64,000 nucleotides of DNA from JBFIHF01 sp964411125. GTDB lineage: Bacteria > Myxococcota_A > Bradymonadia > Bradymonadales > Bradymonadaceae. The translations under genes and the position numbers were made by a program. Below, in pieces: positions 54,523 to 63,954 of this stretch. Position 1 is the stretch's first letter. Each line of letters opens with the position of its first letter. The notes beneath the pieces were generated by a model. It saw only the letters and a program-made list of their open reading frames with translations. It was not told the DNA's origin and did not search any database. The stretch is taken from positions 51,999-115,998 of the forward strand of contig CAYPJU010000009.1 in assembly GCA_964411125.1 (NCBI GenBank). The letters run 5' to 3'.

Positions 54523-55625
54523 TCGCGCCTCCGGATGAACATCGCGTCCCCGTAGCTGTAGAATCGGTAGCGCTCGGCGACCGCGGCGGCGTAGGCCGCG
54601 CGCAGTTCCTCCACACCGCCGAATGCGAAGACCAGCGCGAGCAGCGTCGATCGCGGCAGATGGAAGTTCGTGAGCATCGCATCGACCACCCCGAACCGAA
54701 AGCCCGGCTTGATGAACAGGTCGGTGGAGCGCGTGCCCGGCTCGAAGGGGTGCTCGCGGCGCGCTTCCGCCTCCAGCGTGCGGACCGTCGTGGTGCCGAC
54801 GGCGACGACGCGCCCACCCCGTTCCCGCGTCCGACGGACTGCGTCACCCAACGTCTCACCGATGACGTACTCCTCGTAGTGCATCTCGTGGTCGGTCAGG
54901 CGCTCCGCGGTGACCGGCTTGAAGGTCCCCGGGCCGACTCGAAGCGTGATTGTCGCGAGCTCCACTCCCGCAGCGCGGAGATGATCGAGCATCGCCTCGT
55001 CGAAGTGCAAACCCGCGGTCGGCGCTGCCACCGCGCCCGGTGACGATGCGTAGACCGTCTGGTAGCGGGCGGCGTCTTCATCCGTCGACTCCTCGGTCCC
55101 CTCTTCCTGGCGCCGCTTCACGATGTAGGGGGGCAGCGGAATCACCCCCTCGCGCGCGAGAAAACCGTCGGCCGACATCTCGCTCTCGATCTCCACGCGA
55201 GCGAAACCTCGATCTCCCTCGACGACGCGAACGCTGCCTCCCGACGCGAGTGTGAGGACTGTCCCGGCGCGGACCGGCTTCGAAGAACGGGTCATGCAGT
55301 GGAGCACCAGCCGCCCATCGGGCGCCGGCCGCGTCCAGCGGTCCGTCCCTTCGGGCGTCAGGACGTCGACCACGAAGAGCTCGACCGCGCCACCGGTGGA
55401 CTTGCGGGCGGCGAGCCGCGCGCGCACGACCTTCACGTCGTTGAAGACGAGGAGGTCGCCGGCACGGAGGAGCTCCGGGAAGTTGACGAAGCCGGCGTGG
55501 CGCAGCTCGTCGCCCGGTCCGACCACCATCAGCCGCGAAGCACGACGCTCGTGCGCCGGCTCGCTCGCGATCAGCTCCGCGGGCAGTTCGTAGTCGTACG
55601 TTTGGACGAGGTCGGGATCGAACAC
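54519..55625 (-). CDS. queA: S-adenosylmethionine:tRNA ribosyltransferase-isomerase
   Basis: A 368-aa QueA protein starting MFDPDLVQTYDYELPAELIA. Family signatures include DLLVFNDVKVVRARL, VYASSPGAVAAPTAGLHFDE, TLRVGPGTFKPV and MLTNFHLPRSTLLALVFAF. It transfers the ribosyl part of S-adenosylmethionine to preQ1-tRNA to give epoxyqueuosine. It is between a TPR gene (1 base upstream) and tgt (ATGA overlap), in a queuosine unit. Confidence 0.96.
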   Translation of the reverse strand: MFDPDLVQTYDYELPAELIASEPAHERRASRLMVVGPGDELRHAGFVNFPELLRAGDLLVFNDVKVVRARLAARKSTGGAVELFVVDVLTPEGTDRWTRPAPDGRLVLHCMTRSSKPVRAGTVLTLASGGSVRVVEGDRGFARVEIESEMSADGFLAREGVIPLPPYIVKRRQEEGTEESTDEDAARYQTVYASSPGAVAAPTAGLHFDEAMLDHLRAAGVELATITLRVGPGTFKPVTAERLTDHEMHYEEYVIGETLGDAVRRTRERGGRVVAVGTTTVRTLEAEARREHPFEPGTRSTDLFIKPGFRFGVVDAMLTNFHLPRSTLLALVFAFGGVEELRAAYAAAVAERYRFYSYGDAMFIRRRE

Positions 55626-55626
55626 T

Positions 55627-56343
55627 TCAGCCGTGCGCGCGCGCTCGCTGGAGCCGCTGATCGAGGATCTCGAGCTTCGGGTGGTCGGGGTCGATGCTCC
55701 GCACCATCTCGATCGATCGCACTGCGCGTTCGACCTCCCGAATCTTCAGAAAGAACCGCGCGACGAGCACGTGAACGTCGGGGTTGGCAGGATCCATCTT
55801 CGCGGCTTGAATCATGCTCGTGCGAGCTTCGCCGACGGTCTCGGGGTCGGTCGTCCGACGCCGAAAGAGCGTGTAGGCGTAGTACGCGAGCAGCAGCCCC
55901 CGGGTCGGATCGTACTCCTTGGCGCGCTGCAGGCAGTCGAGCGCGGAGTCGAGGTCGCCCAACCTGAGATAGGTCAGCCCGTCACGGAAGTAGATGTCAC
56001 CCATCGCCCGGGCCGAGGGGTCGAGGTCGGAGAGTGCGCCCGTCTCGTCGACGCTCATCGACTCCATCGCCCCTTGAATCTCGACGATCGCGCGCCCCAC
56101 GGCCCGGCGAACGTCCAGCGCCTTGCGGGTCAGCTCCTGGTCACCCAGCTTCTGGAAGTTCTCCGCACGATAGAAGCGCTCGTAGCGCTCGTAACGCGCC
56201 GCAGCCGCCTCCCATTCGGCGTCTCGATCCAGGTTGAGCACAATCCAGGGGTCGTCGCAGTCGGCCACGCGTGAATGGTCTTCGTTCACGATGGCTCTGA
56301 GACGCTCGATGCGAACTGCCTTGTCACTCGTTTCCGAGGTCAT
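55627..56343 (-). CDS. TPR-repeat protein
   Basis: A 238-aa cytosolic protein. The N-terminal part is helical and charged (EWEAAAARYERYERFYRAEN), followed by at least two TPR units (ARAMGDIYFRDGLTYLRLGD; LDCLQRAKEYDPTRGLLLAY) and a further pair near the C-terminus. The last bases lie one base before the queA start, so they are probably cotranscribed. A link to tRNA modification is only positional. It is divergent from alaS. Confidence 0.8.
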   Translation of the reverse strand: MTSETSDKAVRIERLRAIVNEDHSRVADCDDPWIVLNLDRDAEWEAAAARYERYERFYRAENFQKLGDQELTRKALDVRRAVGRAIVEIQGAMESMSVDETGALSDLDPSARAMGDIYFRDGLTYLRLGDLDSALDCLQRAKEYDPTRGLLLAYYAYTLFRRRTTDPETVGEARTSMIQAAKMDPANPDVHVLVARFFLKIREVERAVRSIEMVRSIDPDHPKLEILDQRLQRARAHG

Positions 56344-56585
56344 CGCGTCACGCGTTCAGTGAGAGGGGAACCTTCTAGTGACAGCATAACACCTACGGCC
56401 CGGGTAAGGAACCGGCTACGTATATCGGCAAGCGGCCGTCCGGAGGGCGCGAGGGACCCCCATCGCTGCGTCGACAACCACGGGTCACTGCACCATGGAC
56501 CGGTGGTGCCGCCGATCCGTTGAACGCCCCGCCCTGCGGTGGTACATCGTTCGGCCCGCGATGTTGCGGAAACGAAGAGCCACAG
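56344..56585. other. Divergent intergenic region, TPR gene and alaS
   Basis: These 242 bases hold no gene. They should carry promoters for both directions. Two GGTGGT stretches near 56500 and 56540 superficially resemble T-box conserved parts, but no specifier stem or antiterminator could be assembled. Confidence 0.6.
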
Positions 56586-59246
56586 ATGACACCCGACGAG
56601 CTTCGCGCGAGCTACCTCGAATATTTCGAAAACCGTGGCCACAAGGTGGTCCCGTCGTCCCCCGTCGTACCGGTCGGAGACCCGACGCTGTTGTTTACTA
56701 ACGCGGGGATGAACCAGTTCAAGGACCTCTTGCTCGGGAACGAAGTCCGCGACTACAAACGCGCCGCCAGCGTGCAGAAGTGCATCCGCGCTGGCGGAAA
56801 ACACAACGACCTCGACGAGGTCGGTCGAGACGGACGCCACCTCACGTTCTTCGAGATGCTCGGGAACTGGTCCTTCGGCGACTACTACAAGCGCGACGCC
56901 ATCAAGTGGGCGTGGGACTACATCACCGACGTCCTCGAACTCGACACGGCGCGGCTCTACGTGACGATCTACAAGGACGACGACGAGGCCTTCGACATCT
57001 GGACGAAGGAGGTCGGGGTCGATCCGGACCGCGTGCTCCGGCTCGGCGACATCGAGCAGGGGGACGAGGAGAACTTCTGGTCGATGGGACCCACCGGCCC
57101 CTGCGGTCCGTGCACCGAGATCCACTACGACAAGCATCCCGAGATCGGCGAGCTCGAGTTCGTCGAGGGCTACGACGACGAGCGTGTGGTCGAGTTCTGG
57201 AACCTCGTCTTCATGGAGTTCGATCGCGACGAAGACGGCAACCTCGAGCCGCTCCCCCTGAAGTCCGTCGACACCGGCATGGGGCTCGACCGAATGGCGA
57301 CGATCCTCGCCGGGACGACCAACATCTTCCACACGGAGCTCTTCCTCCCGATCATCCGGAAGACGCTCGAGCTCGCCGGAGAGTCGACGGATCAGGACTG
57401 GGACGCGTTCTTCTCCTCGGAACGCTGGCCCGCTTTCGCCGTCATCGCCGACCACGCACGCACCGTGACGTTCGCCCTCGTCGATGGTGCACGCTTCGCG
57501 AACGAAGGGCGCGGCTCCGTGCTGCGCTCGATCTTGCGTCGCGCCGTTCGTTTCGGCCGGCAGCTCGGTTTCACCGAGCCGTTCCTCCACGAGGTGTCCG
57601 CGTCGGTGGTCGAGCACTTCGGCCACGTCTACCCGGACCTTCGTGAACTCGGAGCGCAGGCGGGCGAGCTCATTCGCCTCGAGGAGGAGCGGTTCTTCCG
57701 TACCCTCGATCGGGGTATCGCGCTCTTCGAGGAGCAGGCTGACAATCACGCCGACGAAGGTCAGCTCCCGGGCGCCGTCGTCTTCGAGCTTCACGCCACG
57801 TTCGGCTTCCCGCCCGACCTCACCCAGGTGATGGCGGAGGAGCGCGGCATGACGATCGACTGGGAGGGCTACAAGGAGCACTGGGCCGGTCATCAAGCAG
57901 CCTCCAAGGGTTCAAAGGACATTCGTGCCCTCGGAGCGGCGGTCGGCGACTGGGTCAACGCGACGGACCGGCTCTCCTCGTTCGTCGGGTACGCTTCGGA
58001 CAGCGCCGAGACCCGGATCTCGAAATACCGCCCGCTCGGTGACGACCGCTACGAAGTGATCCTGGTCGAGACGCCGTTCTACGCGGAGTCGGGCGGACAG
58101 GTCGGCGACACGGGGACGATTCGTGCGACCGACGGCTCCGTCGTGCTCGAAGTCGAGGACACGCAGAAGGGCCCGATGGGGTGGGTTCACACCGTCCGAG
58201 CCGTCGAGGGGGAGCTGACGGAAGCGGCCGCGAAGGGAACCTTCTCGGCCGAAGTCGACGCTTCGCGCCGTCGTCTGGTGGAGTCGCACCACACGGCCAC
58301 GCACCTGCTCCACGAAGCGCTGCGCCACTGCGTCTCCGACCAGATCTTTCAGGCCGGCTCCCTCGTCGCGCCAGACCGCCTCCGGTTCGACTTCAGCCAC
58401 GGGCAGCCGCTGACCGAAGAGGAACTCGCCGAAGTCGAGCGGAGGGTGAACGACTTCGTCCAGGCCGCGCACGACGTGGTGATTCACGAGGACGTCGAAC
58501 GAGACCGCGCCGTCAACGAGCTCGGTGCGATGGCGATCTTCGGCGAGAAGTACGGCGACTCGGTCCGCGTCGTCGAGATCGCCGACTCCCCGTCGATCGA
58601 ACTGTGTGGCGGTACCCACGTGAAGAACACGCGCGACATCGGCGTCGTTCGCGTCACTTCGGAGTCGGGGGTCGCCGCAGGAATTCGCCGCATCGAAGCG
58701 ATCGCGAACCGTGTCGCGCTCGACTCGTTCGCCGACGACAGCAAGCTCGTCGCCGAGCTCGCGCGGACTCTGAAGACCGAACGCGGGCACCTCCTCGATC
58801 GGGCCGCCGCTCTCCTCGAGGAACGCGCCGAGCTCGAGAAGCGCGTCGACCAGCTCACCCAGAAGCTCGCCGCGCAGGACTCGGGGAAGATCGTGGACGA
58901 CGCCGAAGACGTCGACGGCGTGAAGGTCATCGCGAAACGCATCGAGGTGCGGGACCGCGACCAGCTCCTCAAGTACGCCGACTCGCTCCGCGACAAGCTC
59001 GAGGAGGGCGTCGCCCTGCTCGCCGCGGAGATCGACGGAAAGCCCGCCCTCCTCTGCATGGTCACCGATTCGGCGGTCGCGAACCGTAAGCTGAAGGCCG
59101 GGGACCTCATCAACCAGGCGGCGAGCTACGTCGGGGGGCGCGGAGGTGGACGGCCGACGCTGGCGCAGGCAGGCGGATCGGACGTGTCGGGGATCTCCGC
59201 GGCGGTCGACAACTTCGGCAGGATCGTCCGCGAAGCGCTGCAGTAG
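56586..59246 (+). CDS. alaS: Alanyl-tRNA synthetase
   Basis: An 886-aa class-II synthetase, full length. Motif 1 starts after MTPDELRASYLEYFENRGHK; the aminoacylation domain has LLFTNAGMNQFKD and GRDGRHLTFFEMLGNWSFGD. The editing domain carries HHTATHLLHEAL (about 564) and CGGTHVKNTRDIG (about 674). The C-terminal coiled coil and DHHA1-type region end with GGRGGGRPTLAQAGG. The ATG at 56586 matches the family start. It converges on a kinase gene after 3 bases. Confidence 0.97.
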   Translation: MTPDELRASYLEYFENRGHKVVPSSPVVPVGDPTLLFTNAGMNQFKDLLLGNEVRDYKRAASVQKCIRAGGKHNDLDEVGRDGRHLTFFEMLGNWSFGDYYKRDAIKWAWDYITDVLELDTARLYVTIYKDDDEAFDIWTKEVGVDPDRVLRLGDIEQGDEENFWSMGPTGPCGPCTEIHYDKHPEIGELEFVEGYDDERVVEFWNLVFMEFDRDEDGNLEPLPLKSVDTGMGLDRMATILAGTTNIFHTELFLPIIRKTLELAGESTDQDWDAFFSSERWPAFAVIADHARTVTFALVDGARFANEGRGSVLRSILRRAVRFGRQLGFTEPFLHEVSASVVEHFGHVYPDLRELGAQAGELIRLEEERFFRTLDRGIALFEEQADNHADEGQLPGAVVFELHATFGFPPDLTQVMAEERGMTIDWEGYKEHWAGHQAASKGSKDIRALGAAVGDWVNATDRLSSFVGYASDSAETRISKYRPLGDDRYEVILVETPFYAESGGQVGDTGTIRATDGSVVLEVEDTQKGPMGWVHTVRAVEGELTEAAAKGTFSAEVDASRRRLVESHHTATHLLHEALRHCVSDQIFQAGSLVAPDRLRFDFSHGQPLTEEELAEVERRVNDFVQAAHDVVIHEDVERDRAVNELGAMAIFGEKYGDSVRVVEIADSPSIELCGGTHVKNTRDIGVVRVTSESGVAAGIRRIEAIANRVALDSFADDSKLVAELARTLKTERGHLLDRAAALLEERAELEKRVDQLTQKLAAQDSGKIVDDAEDVDGVKVIAKRIEVRDRDQLLKYADSLRDKLEEGVALLAAEIDGKPALLCMVTDSAVANRKLKAGDLINQAASYVGGRGGGRPTLAQAGGSDVSGISAAVDNFGRIVREALQ

Positions 59247-59249
59247 CGC

Positions 59250-60530
59250 TCAGGGGGCCGGTGCGACCGGGGCCGGTTTCTCTTCGGCGACGCTCGGGGT
59301 GCTCCCCGCGACGTGGCTCAAGCCGAGGACGACGGCCAGGAGCGCGAAAACCGCCACGGCGGCGAATAACAGGCGCTGTCGGCGATGCATGCGCTCCAAC
59401 TCGCGCTGGAGCTCGCGCGTCTGCTGCTCCGCACGGTCCCCCTGGTCGGCGGCGTAAGCGCGCTCGACGCTCTCGTTCACGAGGAGCTCCATCGTCGGGT
59501 CCCCCCCACCGTTTGGAAGGCTCCCCAGTTCCGAAAGAGGTTTGTTCAATGGGGTAGCCTGCTCCAGCGTCGGAGCCGCACTCAAGGCGGCTGCCACTTC
59601 GGCGCGCTCCTGGCGGAACATGTTCGAGACATACGCCCCGAGCGAACGGCGCAGATCGCCGCCCTCCCCGCTCGATTCCAGGAACCGAACGAGGTCGTTT
59701 CGAAAGTCAGCGGCCGACTGGTACCGCTTGTACACGTCGCGCTCCAGCGCCCGCATGATGATCGCCTCGAGCGCCTCGGGAACCTCCGGGCGCAACGCAC
59801 GGGGCGGTTGAATCGGCTCGTCGAGAATCGCCTTGATGACTTCGGGCGGAGTCGCCCGACGGAAGAGGCGATAACCGCAACAGAGCTCGTAGAGAATGAT
59901 GCCGAGGGAGAAGATGTCCGAGCGTGGGTCGATGTTCTCGCCGCGGAGCTGTTCGGGGCTCATGTAGGCGTACTTGCCGCCGCTCAGCTTTGGCCGAGAG
60001 TCGTCGAGCCCGATGATCTTGGCGATCCCGAAATCGAAGACCATCCCGACGCCCTGGTACGTCACCATGATGTTCTGGGGGCTGACGTCGAGGTGTACGA
60101 CCGAATACGCAGAGCCGTCCAGAGCCCTGAAGTCGTGAACGTAGCTGAGACCATCCGCGGCGTCCGCGATGATCTGAGCCGTCTGCCGGATGGTCGGAGG
60201 GCAATGCTGCTGGTAGCCGCGCTGAGCGATGTCCGCGACGGTTTGCCCGTTCAGGAAGTCCATCAACATGCAGTGGTCGTCGCCGACCACGCGGGCGTCA
60301 TGAACGTTGATGACGTTGGGATGCGAGAAGCGCGACGAGATGAACGCCTCGCGATAGAACATGTCGACGAGGCGATGGTCGTCGCGCGAGTTGGAGGGGA
60401 GCGCCTTGATCACCACCGGACGGGTGAAGTCGCGAGGCCCGCTCTTCACCGCCAGGAACACCTCGGATTGCCCGCCGACGGCGAGCCGTCGCAGCAAGAT
60501 GTAATCCCCGAGCTGGGCGTTCAGGACCAT
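59250..60530 (-). CDS. Transmembrane Ser/Thr protein kinase, HLDVSPQN type
   Basis: A 426-aa kinase with atypical glycine loop AVGGQSEVF, Lys42, catalytic loop HLDVSPQN at 146-153 and DFG at 166-168; the catalytic Asp is kept but Arg and Lys are replaced (Leu147, Ser150), so it is a non-RD kinase. One membrane helix near 387-405 and a short Pro-rich outside tail follow. The closest relative in the window is the cytoplasmic kinase at 39244, sharing the AVGGQSEV loop. The ATG at 60530 is used; an upstream ATG at 60566 is possible. It lies 124 bases after the other kinase gene. Confidence 0.88.
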   Translation of the reverse strand: MVLNAQLGDYILLRRLAVGGQSEVFLAVKSGPRDFTRPVVIKALPSNSRDDHRLVDMFYREAFISSRFSHPNVINVHDARVVGDDHCMLMDFLNGQTVADIAQRGYQQHCPPTIRQTAQIIADAADGLSYVHDFRALDGSAYSVVHLDVSPQNIMVTYQGVGMVFDFGIAKIIGLDDSRPKLSGGKYAYMSPEQLRGENIDPRSDIFSLGIILYELCCGYRLFRRATPPEVIKAILDEPIQPPRALRPEVPEALEAIIMRALERDVYKRYQSAADFRNDLVRFLESSGEGGDLRRSLGAYVSNMFRQERAEVAAALSAAPTLEQATPLNKPLSELGSLPNGGGDPTMELLVNESVERAYAADQGDRAEQQTRELQRELERMHRRQRLLFAAVAVFALLAVVLGLSHVAGSTPSVAEEKPAPVAPAP

Positions 60531-60654
60531 GGGCGGAAAAAAGTATCGGGAAGAGCCTTTCGGCATTTTAGGCGGGGTACCCCGCAGGCGCAATTCTTCA
60601 ATCCGGCGCAGTTTCGGCACCGGGCGGGTCGTCGGACGAGTCCTGTTTCGCCGG

Positions 60655-61974
60655 TCAAAGAGCACCCGTGAGCAGCGCAGCGAGCAGCGAGAGAGCCACC
60701 AATAGCGCGACGATCGCGAGGATGGCCACGAAGATGGTGAGCCGCGACAGTCCCGCCGACGTCACTTTCCGGGGCGCGCCCATCGTCGCGTGAACGTCCA
60801 GAACCTTCGTATCCGCATTCGCCCGCGGCGAGTCCGGTCGAGCTGGCGCCGTGGCCGGAGGCACGGTCAGGGCGGGCGACGGGCGCTCGGGAACCGGGGG
60901 GGCGAGCTCGACCCCCGCGATCCGGTTTCTCGGGACGGACACCCGGCCGCGCCCCGGCGACGTCAGGCGAGGCAGCGCGGCGTCGGATGTCACGCGATCG
61001 AACTCCAGGAGGGCCTCGCGGGCGTTGGCGAACCGTGACGTCCCCTCCTTCTGCAGACACTTCGTGACAAATCGGGCGAGCTCCGGCGAGACGTCGATGC
61101 CCCGACGCGGCGTGATGGCCGGCAACGGCGACTCCATGTGCATCCGGAGCATGTGGACCGGGACCTGAGACTCGTACGGTAGTCGGCCGCACAGCATTTC
61201 GTAGAGCAGGCAGCCGAGGGCGTAGATGTCGGAATGAGGCCCAATCTCGTCCACGGCGCCCCGGCACTGCTCGGGGCTCATGTAGGCCGGAGTTCCGAAG
61301 AGCGCGCCAAAGGATGTCACCGCCCCTTCCGAGTTGTCGTGGCCGACCAACTTCGCGATGCCGAAGTCGACGACCTTCACGACCGGTTCGTCGTCCGCGT
61401 ACTTGAACGATAGGATCACGTTCTCGGGTTTGAGATCTCGGTGCACGACGTCGAGGTCGTGGGCCTCTCGGAGAGCGAGCAGCATCTGGCGCACGACCTC
61501 CACGATGGCATCCAGACGAAGGCCGCGGACCATCGCCTGTCGCAACGAAAGCCCGGACACGAACTCCATCGCGATGTAGAGGAAATCGCCCTGGGACCCG
61601 AAGTCGTAGAGCGTCACGCAGTTGGGGTGAGCGAGCTTTCCGAGAACACGGGCCTCCTGAGCGAACCGACGCCGGGCCTTGGCGAGCGCTTCGTCGCGAC
61701 GCGCATCGTCCGGGCGAACGAGATCTTCCGCGCGAAACATCTTCAGCGCAACGTCGCGATCCACCTCGACCTGAAGAGCGCGATAAACGTGGGCCATCGA
61801 CCCGCTGCCCAGAAGGCCTCGGACCACGAATCGACCTCCGACGAGCTGGCCAAGATGTTCGTTGTCGCGGTTTTCCGCCCACTCTTCCTCATCGATGGTG
61901 TAGTACCCGTCGCCCGTCGGGCACGCCGTCAGAGAGCGCTCGGTCCGCGTCTGGCAATGGGGACAGATCGCCAT
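60655..61974 (-). CDS. Tail-anchored Ser/Thr protein kinase with N-terminal zinc-finger-like motif
   Basis: A 439-aa kinase. Residues 4-18 form a partial zinc ribbon (CPHC, then Cys18, only three Cys). The kinase domain has GSGSMAHVY, Lys78, HRDLKPEN at 178-185 and DFG at 203-205, all catalytic residues present. A Pro-rich linker then leads to a C-terminal membrane helix (about 414-435), so the kinase faces the cytosol. The TGATG overlap with the upstream 560-aa gene shows coupling, and both proteins have N-terminal zinc-ribbon-like motifs. Confidence 0.92.
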   Translation of the reverse strand: MAICPHCQTRTERSLTACPTGDGYYTIDEEEWAENRDNEHLGQLVGGRFVVRGLLGSGSMAHVYRALQVEVDRDVALKMFRAEDLVRPDDARRDEALAKARRRFAQEARVLGKLAHPNCVTLYDFGSQGDFLYIAMEFVSGLSLRQAMVRGLRLDAIVEVVRQMLLALREAHDLDVVHRDLKPENVILSFKYADDEPVVKVVDFGIAKLVGHDNSEGAVTSFGALFGTPAYMSPEQCRGAVDEIGPHSDIYALGCLLYEMLCGRLPYESQVPVHMLRMHMESPLPAITPRRGIDVSPELARFVTKCLQKEGTSRFANAREALLEFDRVTSDAALPRLTSPGRGRVSVPRNRIAGVELAPPVPERPSPALTVPPATAPARPDSPRANADTKVLDVHATMGAPRKVTSAGLSRLTIFVAILAIVALLVALSLLAALLTGAL

Positions 61975-63656
61975 CAGTCGAAGTCACTGATGACGGGAGT
62001 CTCGAGGATCGTCGGGGCGGGCTTGTCCTCCTCGATCGGAACGGCGGACGTACCGCACATCGCTTCGACCTCCGAATTCGAAGCGGCGGCACACAGGTCC
62101 GACCACTGACGGGGCGTGAGGCGTCCTTTCGGTCCGCCCCGCGGGCACGCGACGGAGAGCACGACCGTGGCTCGGGACAGGACCGAGGGGTTTCCGACGA
62201 GATCCCGATGGCATGCGAGCTTCACTGCCGCACTTCGGCCGCCCTTGCCGTCGAGATCGAGATCTTGCGCAATCGAGGCCGAGGCCTCATCGAGCGCACC
62301 GTGCACGCCGAACGCCGTGGCCAGCATGAACGACGCGATCGCTTCGGTGGGCTCGAGCGCCGCCGCTGTCTGCGCCGGGGTGAGATTTTCTAGCGAGGCC
62401 AGGATGCGAACGGTATCGGCGCAACAACCTCGCAGGTCGGCGTCCGATTCGCCCGCCAGGCAAAGCCAGGCCGAAGGCAACAGACGCGGATGCCGTGGGG
62501 CCACCGTCCGCAGCAGCCCGAGCTCGTCGCACGTCGGGGGATCTGCCTCGCCGGAGCGAACCTGCTGATCGAAGCGAAATGCCATGTACTCTACGGCGTT
62601 TTCCGAGCCGGCTCCTTGCAGCCCCGTCAGGCATGTCTCGAGCACGCGGACCGGCGTCGCCTCGATGACCTTTGCGACTTCACTGGGGGAGGCTCCGCGG
62701 GCCGCCATGAACCGCTGGCAGGCTACGGCGGCGATCTCCGGCTTCCAATCCTCCACCGCCAACAACGCGACCTCTTCGTCGGTGAAGTTGAGCACGGCCT
62801 CGCGCGTCGCCGCGAGTGACCACGACGCGGTGATCAGCGCTCCCAGGATTAGGTTGCCGAGGAAGAACGGCGAGCCGACCGTTCGCTCGAGCTCCGTCGT
62901 CCTAAACGGGCCGAGGCGCGCCACGACGGCGAGGGGAAGGACCGCGAACAGGTAGACGACGAACGGAGTCGCCGGCCCGACCCAGAATTGCGTCGCGACA
63001 AAGATGCAGCAAATGGCGCCCACGATCGGCGCGAGCATCGACAGGTAGTCCCACCCCGCATCCCACGCGTCGCGAAACGCGGCCATCTCCAGCGTCTGTT
63101 CCACGTGGATGCGGTTCGAGGGGGGAGTGACCACGCCGGGCGCCGGCGGCGGATTCCTTCGCCGGACCGGACTTCGGCTCTTCGTGTAGACTGCCTTGCG
63201 TGGCTGGGGAGCGGGCCGGTGTCGCTTCGGGGCGGGAAAGTCGCGAAGATCGTCTCGGGCGATGTCGTGGCGCAACACCTCGAGCGACGACGTCACTTCC
63301 GAATCAGGATCTCCGAGCGACCGCTCCGAGGCTGCTCTCATCTGCGCCTGCATCGCCGCAGCGACCTCGTCTACTTCGTCGACGTCCACCATTTCGATGT
63401 CGTCGAAATCGACGCCCACGTCCGTCGAGTCGATGTTCGGAAGGTCCTCGGCCGCCACGTGCTCGAGGCCTTCGGCCGTCGGAATCTCCAGGTTCGACGC
63501 GTCCGCGAGCGACTCCGGTTTTCGCCGGCCTGCGTCGATGAAGAGATCGAGAACGACGCGCTTCTCGGGCGCGATGGGACACCCGGCGGTGTCGCACGCC
63601 CGCAGATCCTCGCCCTGCTTCCCGCATTCGGGACACGTCTTGAGCTTCCTCGTCAC
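61974..63656 (-). CDS. Zinc-ribbon membrane protein coupled to kinase
   Basis: A 560-aa protein from GTG 63656. Cys8, Cys11, Cys21 and Cys26 form an N-terminal zinc ribbon, followed by an acidic disordered region (DVGVDFDDIEMVDVDEVDEV) and three membrane helices at about 206-224, 231-248 and 264-282. A helical C-terminal half with several cysteines (ACQRFMAARGASPSEVAKV, SDLCAAASNSEVEAMC) would be on the other side of the membrane. No family recognised. Coupling to the tail-anchored kinase suggests a common pathway. Confidence 0.75.
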   Translation of the reverse strand: MTRKLKTCPECGKQGEDLRACDTAGCPIAPEKRVVLDLFIDAGRRKPESLADASNLEIPTAEGLEHVAAEDLPNIDSTDVGVDFDDIEMVDVDEVDEVAAAMQAQMRAASERSLGDPDSEVTSSLEVLRHDIARDDLRDFPAPKRHRPAPQPRKAVYTKSRSPVRRRNPPPAPGVVTPPSNRIHVEQTLEMAAFRDAWDAGWDYLSMLAPIVGAICCIFVATQFWVGPATPFVVYLFAVLPLAVVARLGPFRTTELERTVGSPFFLGNLILGALITASWSLAATREAVLNFTDEEVALLAVEDWKPEIAAVACQRFMAARGASPSEVAKVIEATPVRVLETCLTGLQGAGSENAVEYMAFRFDQQVRSGEADPPTCDELGLLRTVAPRHPRLLPSAWLCLAGESDADLRGCCADTVRILASLENLTPAQTAAALEPTEAIASFMLATAFGVHGALDEASASIAQDLDLDGKGGRSAAVKLACHRDLVGNPSVLSRATVVLSVACPRGGPKGRLTPRQWSDLCAAASNSEVEAMCGTSAVPIEEDKPAPTILETPVISDFD

Positions 63657-63954
63657 TCGAGGCTCCGATCGGTGTGAACTCGCCCATCGTAGCCGCCAAC
63701 GGTGTCGCGACCAAGTTCGCCCGAGACTGAATCGGGACCAGGATGCGACCCGAAGTTCGCCGAATGAGACGAACTGACGGCGGACTGCGGCCCGTTCGTG
63801 AACCGCTCACTCCTCCGTTTTCAGAGTACCCGATCGCGTTAAGTGACCGCCCGAACTAGCCTTTCGCTCCGCCCGACACTTTCTTCGCAACGCTCGCCGG
63901 CCGCTCCCGATAACGTGGGGACGGCGATGGTGCCGTCCCTGACCGGAGGCACCG
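63657..63954. other. Intergenic region with 8-bp hairpin before the last gene
   Basis: No gene is seen in these 298 bases. A perfect hairpin GGGACGGC (63918-63925)/GCCGTCCC (63932-63939) with a 6-base loop lies just before the GGAGG site of the gene at 63955. Promoters for both directions should be here but are not distinct. Confidence 0.6.

Noticed and set aside
56480..56585. T-box riboswitch before alaS
   Set aside because: Only short GGTGGT-like stretches are present. There is no specifier stem, no antiterminator pairing and no terminator, and T-boxes are rare in this lineage.
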